Below, one piece after another: positions 58,694 to 64,000 of a stretch of 64,000 nucleotides of DNA; within the stretch, counting starts at the first letter, position 1; each line of letters begins with the position of its first letter. This DNA is from Maridesulfovibrio sp. (lineage in GTDB: Bacteria > Desulfobacterota > Desulfovibrionia > Desulfovibrionales > Desulfovibrionaceae): the NCBI RefSeq assembly GCF_963678865.1, contig NZ_OY787459.1, forward strand, positions 3,552,501-3,616,500, given 5' to 3'. The notes below the pieces were generated by a model. It made no database searches and was not told where the DNA came from. It saw nothing but the letters and a program-made list of their open reading frames with translations. Position numbers and translations under genes: made by a program.

Positions 58694-60100
58694 ATGAGCC
58701 CGAAAGATAACGGGAAGAAAGAGTTTGATGTAATTATTGTCGGCGGCGGTCCTGCCGGACTGTTCGCAGCTTATTACCTTGGCGAGAATACCGACCTTGA
58801 TGTTCTGGTCATTGAAAAGGGAAAGGCTTCTCTCAAAAGACATTGTCCCATAACCGGAGATCAGGAATGCATTAAATGCAAACCCTGCAACATACTTTCC
58901 GGTGTGGGCGGGGCGGGCCTTTTTTCTGACGGCAAGCTCAACTATATTCACAAGCTCGGTAAGACCGATCTTACCCAGTTTATGCCGGTTTCCGAGGCCA
59001 AGGCCCTGATTGACGAAACCGAAGAAATTTTTAATCGCTTCAACATGGACGGTCAGGTTTATCCTACCAACATGGAAGAGGCCAAAAATATCCGCAAAGA
59101 TGCCCTGAAGCATGGCATTGATTTGCTGCTCATCAAGCAGAAGCACCTTGGCAGCGACAATCTGCCCGGCCACATTGCCGGAATGGCTGAGTACTGTATG
59201 GACAAAGGGGTAACCTTTCGTACCGGTGAGCACGTTGAGGATATCCTTATCGAAAACGGAGAACTGGCCGGTGTTGTGACCAAAAAAGCAGAATACAAGG
59301 CCAAAAACGTCATCCTTGCTCCGGGACGCGTAGGTTCCGAGTGGATGGGAAGCCTTGCCAAGAAGCATGATCTCGCCATTACTCAGCGTGGAATCGAGGT
59401 CGGTGTGCGAGTGGAAGTGCACGGGGACATCATGCGTGATCTCTGTTCCGTGATCTACGACCCCACCTTTTTTATCCGTACCAACACTTATGATGATCAG
59501 GTGCGTACCTTCTGCACCAACCAGGGCGGATTCGTGGCTCTTGAAAACTATCAGGATTTTGTCTGTGTAAACGGACATGCCTACATGGATAAGAAATCAG
59601 AAAATACCAACTTCGCTTTCCTGTCCAAAGTCGTGCTTGAAGAACCGGTTACCGACAATCAGGCTTACGGTGAATCTATCGGTAAGCTGGCTACCATCAT
59701 CGGCGGCGGCAAGCCCATCCTGCAGCGTTTCGGCGATCTCAAGCGCGGACGCCGTTCCACATGGAACCGCGTACGCAACAGCTTTGTGGAACCGACCATG
59801 AAAAATGTTACCTGCGGTGATATTGCCATGGCGCTGCCCGAGCGTATTGTACGCAACCTCATCGAAGGTCTTGAGAAACTCAACGATGTAGTGCCCGGTG
59901 TGGCCAACGAGGAAACCCTGCTCTACGCACCTGAGATTAAGTTTTTCTCCACACAGGTGGAAACCAGCAACCAGCTCGAAACCGCTCTGGAAGGTCTCTT
60001 CGTGGCCGGCGACGGTCCCGGTGTTGCCGGAAACATCGTTTCCGCTTCCGCTACCGGAATTATACCTGCCAAAGAAATTGCCAAAAGAGCTAAGAAGTAA
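58694..60100 (+). CDS. FAD-dependent dehydrogenase (NAD(P)/FAD-dependent oxidoreductase)
   Basis: A protein of 468 aa from the ATG at 58694, with GGAG upstream. It begins with FDVIIVGGGPAGLFAAYYL, has a CPITGDQECIKCKPCNILSGVGGAGLFSDGKLNY segment typical of the COG2509-type dehydrogenases, and ends with LFVAGDGPGVAGNIVSASATGIIPAKEIA, closing the FAD site. The four cysteines near residues 50-75 may hold a metal or cluster. The exact reaction is unknown. It diverges from the Rrf2 gene, which might control it. Confidence 0.8.
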   Translation: MSPKDNGKKEFDVIIVGGGPAGLFAAYYLGENTDLDVLVIEKGKASLKRHCPITGDQECIKCKPCNILSGVGGAGLFSDGKLNYIHKLGKTDLTQFMPVSEAKALIDETEEIFNRFNMDGQVYPTNMEEAKNIRKDALKHGIDLLLIKQKHLGSDNLPGHIAGMAEYCMDKGVTFRTGEHVEDILIENGELAGVVTKKAEYKAKNVILAPGRVGSEWMGSLAKKHDLAITQRGIEVGVRVEVHGDIMRDLCSVIYDPTFFIRTNTYDDQVRTFCTNQGGFVALENYQDFVCVNGHAYMDKKSENTNFAFLSKVVLEEPVTDNQAYGESIGKLATIIGGGKPILQRFGDLKRGRRSTWNRVRNSFVEPTMKNVTCGDIAMALPERIVRNLIEGLEKLNDVVPGVANEETLLYAPEIKFFSTQVETSNQLETALEGLFVAGDGPGVAGNIVSASATGIIPAKEIAKRAKK

Positions 60101-60146
60101 AGATACGCTATGTGTGTTTGCTGAAACAAGTTCGTCTCTGACGGAT

Positions 60147-60170
60147 TAAACCCTTTTGCAAAAGGGTTTA
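60147..60170. repeat. 24-nt perfect palindrome
   Basis: TAAACCCTTTTG/CAAAAGGGTTTA, arms of 12 bp with no loop, after the FAD dehydrogenase. A CTAAAAC/GTTTTAG hairpin follows at about 60175. Confidence 0.75.
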
Positions 60171-60227
60171 TGGCCCTAAAACTTTCAATGGTTTTAGATG
60201 GTAAGAGCTGGAATTGTTTAATTAAAG

Positions 60228-60265
60228 AAAGGGAGATACTGACATTAAGTCGGTGTCTCCCTTTT
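60228..60265 (+). terminator. Hairpin before the MFS gene
   Basis: AAAGGGAGA/TCTCCCTTT stem followed by T; it probably ends transcripts from the FAD dehydrogenase gene. Confidence 0.7.
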
Positions 60266-60382
60266 GATGTTTCTATGGTTTGTCTTGAAGTGTGGTGACA
60301 TTGCAACATGGATTATGATAACACCTTGTATTGCTTGTTAGTGTTGTCCTGCTGCAATTTGTGTAACTTTAAGAAGGTAAAC

Positions 60383-61795
60383 ATGTCTGCAAGTCCCGCC
60401 CTCAATTCAAAACAATCCTCTTCTGTCATTTTTGTGTTTCTTATTTCCGCTTCCGCTGCCCTCGGCGGCTTTCTCTTCGGATTTGATACTGCGGTAATAA
60501 ACGGCGCAGTGGTCGCGCTGGGTGATCATTTCAAGGTCGGCCCGGTGCTGGTGGGTATGTCGGTTTCCCTCGCACTTATCGGCTCGGCAATCGGGGCTTT
60601 GCTTTCCGGGACTGTTTCTGACCGCTACGGGCGTATCAAGCCTATGTTGATCGCAGCTTTACTTTTTACCGTCAGCGGGATTGGGGCGGGGTTGCCTGTA
60701 ACGGTCTGGGATTTTATTTTCTGGCGTTTTCTGGGCGGTGTGGGGATCGGGCTTGCCAGTGCAATTACTCCGGCTTACATCGCGGAAATTTCACCGGCCA
60801 ATCTGCGCGGAAGTTTTGGCTCCTTGCAGCAGTTGGCTATTGTTGTCGGGATTTTTGTGGCCATGCTCAGTAACTACATGCTGGTGGGATTGGCCGGAGG
60901 ATCGGCGGATAATGTGCTTTGGTTCGGTTTTGAAACATGGCGCTGGATGTTCTGGGCCGAAGTTCCGCCTGCTTTGCTTTACGGATTTGCGGCCATGATG
61001 ATTCCTGAATCACCACGTTACCTGATTGCTTCCGGCAGTGAAGAAGAGGCCGAAGGTATCCTTTCGAAGGTTATCGGAGCGAAGGCCCATGAGAAGATCG
61101 CAGAAGTCAAGGAAAGTCTTAAAATAGAATGCGCTACTTCATTTGCGGTACTCAGGTGTGAAGGGGGACTTCATCCGGTGGTCTGGCTAGGGCTCGGGCT
61201 TTCGGTGCTGCAACAGTTCGTGGGAATCAACATCATTTTTTATTACGGCTCCATGCTCTGGCGCAGCGTAGGTTTTTCCGAGGAAAACTCTCTTTGGATC
61301 ACGGTGATTACAGGGGTTGTGAACATTGTCACCACGCTGGTAGCCATTGCCCTTATTGACCGGGTGGGACGTAAGCCGCTCCTGCTGGCCGGGTCCGCCG
61401 GGATGGTTGTTACACTTGGTGTCCTTGCCTATTTGTTCGGGGCTGCCCCTCTTGATGCAAGCGGTCATCCGGTGCTGAGCGGAACCTTGGCAACTACCGC
61501 ACTTTATTCTGCCAACCTTTATGTCTTCTGCTTCGGGTTTTCGTGGGGTCCGGTTGTCTGGGTGTTGCTTGGTGAGATGTTCAACAACCGCATCCGCGCC
61601 TCCGCCCTGGCTCTCGGGGCCGGGGCGCAATGGGTTGCTAATTTTATGGTTTCCGCTTCCTTTCCTGCCCTTGTGGAATGGGCCGGACTGGGATTTACCT
61701 ACTTAATTTATGCTGTTTTCGCTGCGGTGTCTTTTTTCTTTGTCATGTCTCTTGTCCGAGAAACGCGGGGGCGGGAATTGGAAGATATGGAATAA
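60383..61795 (+). CDS. Sugar porter family MFS transporter
   Basis: A protein of 470 aa with twelve hydrophobic segments. Sugar porter motifs are present: GFDTAVINGAV after the first helix, DRYGRIKPML, RFLGGVGIGLASAITPAYIAEISPANLRGS, PESPRYLI, LQQFVGINIIFYYG, DRVGRKPLLLAG and GPVVWVLLGEMFNNRIRASALA. It likely brings hexose or pentose into the cell with protons. The ATG at 60383 has AAGGTAA upstream. Stands alone; the next gene begins about 200 bp downstream. Confidence 0.92.
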   Translation: MSASPALNSKQSSSVIFVFLISASAALGGFLFGFDTAVINGAVVALGDHFKVGPVLVGMSVSLALIGSAIGALLSGTVSDRYGRIKPMLIAALLFTVSGIGAGLPVTVWDFIFWRFLGGVGIGLASAITPAYIAEISPANLRGSFGSLQQLAIVVGIFVAMLSNYMLVGLAGGSADNVLWFGFETWRWMFWAEVPPALLYGFAAMMIPESPRYLIASGSEEEAEGILSKVIGAKAHEKIAEVKESLKIECATSFAVLRCEGGLHPVVWLGLGLSVLQQFVGINIIFYYGSMLWRSVGFSEENSLWITVITGVVNIVTTLVAIALIDRVGRKPLLLAGSAGMVVTLGVLAYLFGAAPLDASGHPVLSGTLATTALYSANLYVFCFGFSWGPVVWVLLGEMFNNRIRASALALGAGAQWVANFMVSASFPALVEWAGLGFTYLIYAVFAAVSFFFVMSLVRETRGRELEDME

Positions 61796-61891
61796 TTTTT
61801 ATCCGGGAATAAAGAAATGGGATATTAGACGCTTTTTTTATTGATTTTTTGCAATAAAAATTCACTTGCATATTGACTTTGCGTCATTTCA

Positions 61892-61920
61892 TTGACAGTG
61901 AATGTGTAGGGTTGTCTATT
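61892..61920 (+). promoter_or_regulatory. Candidate promoter of the sigma-54 activator gene
   Basis: -35 TTGACA, a 17-nt spacer and -10 TCTATT. Confidence 0.35.
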
Positions 61921-61996
61921 TTATATGATGGAATAATCCGTATAAGGCGGAACAAAATTATAAAGTTCCCCCGGACTAGAATATTTTGGAGGCCGA

Positions 61997-63013
61997 ATGG
62001 CTCTTAATTTAGGTGGAATAATTGGAAACAGTCCTGCGCTTAAGGAGGTCTTTGCGATTCTCGCAAAGGTGGCGCCTACAGACAGTACCGTGCTGGTCAC
62101 CGGGGAATCCGGCACGGGTAAGGAACTGCTTGTACGTGCTTTGCACCGCAACAGTAAACGCAAGGAAAAGCCTTTTGTTCCGGTAAACTGCGGGGCTATC
62201 CCCAAGGAATTGCTGGAGTCAGAACTTTTTGGTCATGAGAAAGGAGCCTTTACCCATGCGGTACGCTCCCGTCCTGGACGTTTTGAACTTGCGGACGGGG
62301 GAACCATTTTTCTTGATGAAATCGGGGAAATGGATCTTAGTCTTCAGGTTAAAATATTAAGGGTCCTGCAGGAAAAAGAAATTGAACGTGTAGGCGGCAC
62401 TTCCATCAAAAAGGTGGATGTGCGCATTGTGGCCGCAACCAACCGAGACCTCGAAATCGAAGTGGCCGCCGGAAGATTCCGCGAGGATCTTTTTTACCGT
62501 TTGAATGTCATTCCCATGCATCTACCGCCATTGCGTGAACGAGGCGGGGATGTTCTTTTGCTGGCCAAACATTTTCTTGGACGCTTCTGTGAAGACAAGA
62601 ATACGGAGCCGCTCGGTATTCAAAGCGATGCTGCCGATATGCTGGTGTCATATTCCTGGCCCGGAAACGTCCGGGAACTTGAAAATTTTATGGAACGCAT
62701 GTGTATCCTTTGTGATGAGAATGAGATCGTTCCAGATGACCTGCCTGAAAAGATCTGGAAGGATGTGGGTAGGGAGCCGAAGAAAAAGGTTGTTGAACTT
62801 ATGCAGCCTGTCGGTTTCAGCTGGCCTACCCTTGCGGATCTGGAAGAACAGGGGGCCTCAGGGCTCAAGGATTTTCTTGAAAGGATTGAAGACCGCCTCA
62901 TGATAGAGGCCCTTGAAAAGGCCGGCGGGGTGAAAAATAAAGCCGCAGAACTCCTCGGGGTAAAGCGGACTACGCTCATTGAGAAGATCAAAAAGAGGGA
63001 TCTGGAAGTATAA
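61997..63013 (+). CDS. PspF-like sigma-54 activator (AAA+ and Fis-type HTH only)
   Basis: A protein of 338 aa with no receiver or sensor domain. The AAA+ core begins at residue 9; Walker A is G36ESGTGKE, Walker [10 protein letters not shown], and the arginine-finger region [22 protein letters not shown] is intact. The sigma-54 contact loop, GAFTGA in most activators, reads G83AFTHA88, with His87 replacing Gly. A Fis-type HTH ends the protein ([23 protein letters not shown]). It must be controlled by a partner protein or by expression level. The flagellin promoter in this window is of the type it could activate. GGAGG precedes the ATG. Confidence 0.9.
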   Translation: MALNLGGIIGNSPALKEVFAILAKVAPTDSTVLVTGESGTGKELLVRALHRNSKRKEKPFVPVNCGAIPKELLESELFGHEKGAFTHAVRSRPGRFELADGGTIFLDEIGEMDLSLQVKILRVLQEKEIERVGGTSIKKVDVRIVAATNRDLEIEVAAGRFREDLFYRLNVIPMHLPPLRERGGDVLLLAKHFLGRFCEDKNTEPLGIQSDAADMLVSYSWPGNVRELENFMERMCILCDENEIVPDDLPEKIWKDVGREPKKKVVELMQPVGFSWPTLADLEEQGASGLKDFLERIEDRLMIEALEKAGGVKNKAAELLGVKRTTLIEKIKKRDLEV

Positions 63014-63073
63014 TAAGTGAAAAAAGTGTGGATTTTGTGAGGGGTAGGCAGGAATATTGCAAAGATAATTGAT

Positions 63074-64000
63074 TGTGACGCTCAGCCGACTTACCGGAGT
63101 ATTCCGGATCCTTTTTATGGCAGCCGTGTTCTGGTTTGCCTGCCCTCATCCGGGTTACGCCTTGGAGTATTTTGCTGATACCAAGGCTGACATGGATTCC
63201 ATTCGTCTTGTCTTCGATCAAAAGAGTCTTAACGGTAAAGTTGTCCGTACCGGACGGCAGCAGATTACTATCTCTTTCCCCAAAAATGCGCTTAAGGGTG
63301 AAAAGGCTCCAACTCCGGCCCCGCTCTCACCTTTACGAATTGTCAATTCCCTGAAAATGGGGCCCAGTTCCATTACCATCGGAACGCGTACCAGCGCTTT
63401 CGGCTTCATTCGCATGCCTGCCGGTAACGGTCAGATGCAAATTCAGTTTTTCCGTGATCCGATCGGTTCCAAATGGCGTTCTCCCAAAGAAAAAGCAGAG
63501 CGTGAAGCCGAACGTAAAAAAGCTGCCCAAAAGAAGGCAGCGGCAAGAGAGGCTGCACGTAATAAGGCCGCTGCAAAGCGTGCTGCTGAGAAGAAGGCTG
63601 TTCCTCCAAAGAAGGAAACCCCAAAGATTGCTGAACAGGTTCCGCAACCTCCGGTTATCGATGAAGTAGATCTGCCGGAAGATGAAGAGTCTGCACCGCT
63701 TAAGCAGGAGCTTGGGCAGGCGCAGGATATATCTGATCCTGTGCAGCAGGTACCGGTTCAGCCGAAAAAACGTCCTTTTTATTCTGTGCCTTATACTTAC
63801 CGTGCTCCGGTTGCCATGGTAGGTCCCGGGCAGGCACAGCCTGTTGATACTTCCGCTCCACCGGCACGGGCGGGGGGAAGTGTCCGGCGTGGTTCTGTTA
63901 ATGGAAATGGCGGAATTGCAGGAGGAGAAATCAATCCTCCTGACGGAGCCTCTGCAGGTGGAGCCGTTGCACCTCCTCCGGTAGATGAGGGTAGTGATGG
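63074..64000 (+). CDS. Secreted low-complexity protein (partial, runs off window)
   Basis: An open frame from a GTG at 63074 (a TTG at 63068 is also in frame after a stop) to the end of the window without a stop: at least 309 aa. The N-terminus MTLSRLTGVFRILFMAAVFWFACPHPGYA is a signal peptide, followed by a compact domain of about 110 residues (LEYFADTKADMDSIRLVF..GKVVRTGRQQITISFP), with AMIN-like strand character. Next comes a Lys/Ala/Glu-rich stretch (KEKAEREAERKKAAQ), probably a helix or coiled coil, then Pro/Gln/Gly-rich sequence. It could span the periplasm or bind the cell wall. It starts 60 bp after the sigma-54 activator on the same strand. Confidence 0.7.

Overview
The window looks like a chromosomal segment of a sulfate-reducing deltaproteobacterium, most likely a marine Desulfovibrio/Maridesulfovibrio relative. 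This is inferred from the gene mix: HydF hydrogenase maturase, two-subunit glycine decarboxylase, many phosphorelay and chemotaxis genes, sigma-54 flagellin expression, and intergenic GC-hairpin repeats. No tRNA, CRISPR array, insertion sequence or integrase was recognised.

Layout. 1-2330: 3' part of a 23S rRNA gene, a spacer with a very long inverted repeat, a 5S rRNA gene and its terminator. 2414-5455: an FAD oxidoreductase and a CgeB-type glycosyltransferase diverge from a Fur-like box. 5508-10911: Hpt protein, chemoreceptor and CheW, then a hybrid sensor kinase whose ATP-binding domain looks degenerate. 10908-14805: MarC membrane protein, class II aldolase, Ste24-like protease and a TPR protein. 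14968-18352: groES-groEL, then a divergent pair of an S24-type repressor without its catalytic dyad and a Mor-like activator. 18443-25040: diguanylate cyclase, CheX, glnS, hydF. 25057-28783: a periplasmic BMP-type binding protein, hybrid kinase and Hpt protein that look like one phosphorelay. 28788-31472: DUF2156 protein, BASS transporter, YkgJ protein. 31747-33182: a lone trpB preceded by a complete trp attenuator with a 17-codon leader peptide containing three consecutive Trp codons. 33360-34635: transaldolase-type protein and an orphan Nif11-like small protein. 34806-42000: GT9 glycosyltransferase, fliK, flgD, flgE and flagellin, the last with a near-perfect sigma-54 promoter. 42287-48300: rnc, ADP-forming acyl-CoA synthetase plus a DRTGG phosphotransacetylase-like protein, an MBL hydrolase and an unrecognised GNCQ-motif protein. 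48473-53087: gcvH-gcvPA-gcvPB-lpd, without gcvT. 53341-55219: methyltransferase-nikR-folE2. 55380-63013: exported agmatine deiminase-like protein, exported rhodanese, DUF1499, Rrf2 regulator, FAD dehydrogenase, sugar MFS transporter and a PspF-like sigma-54 activator with a GAFTHA loop. 63074-64000: 5' part of a secreted low-complexity protein running off the window.

The most distinctive items are the trpB attenuator, the 50-nt perfect palindrome at 48363 with a related hairpin at 31591 (both between convergent genes), the S24/Mor-like regulatory pair, the degenerate hybrid kinase and the binding-protein phosphorelay. All functions were assigned by reading the sequence; no database search was run.
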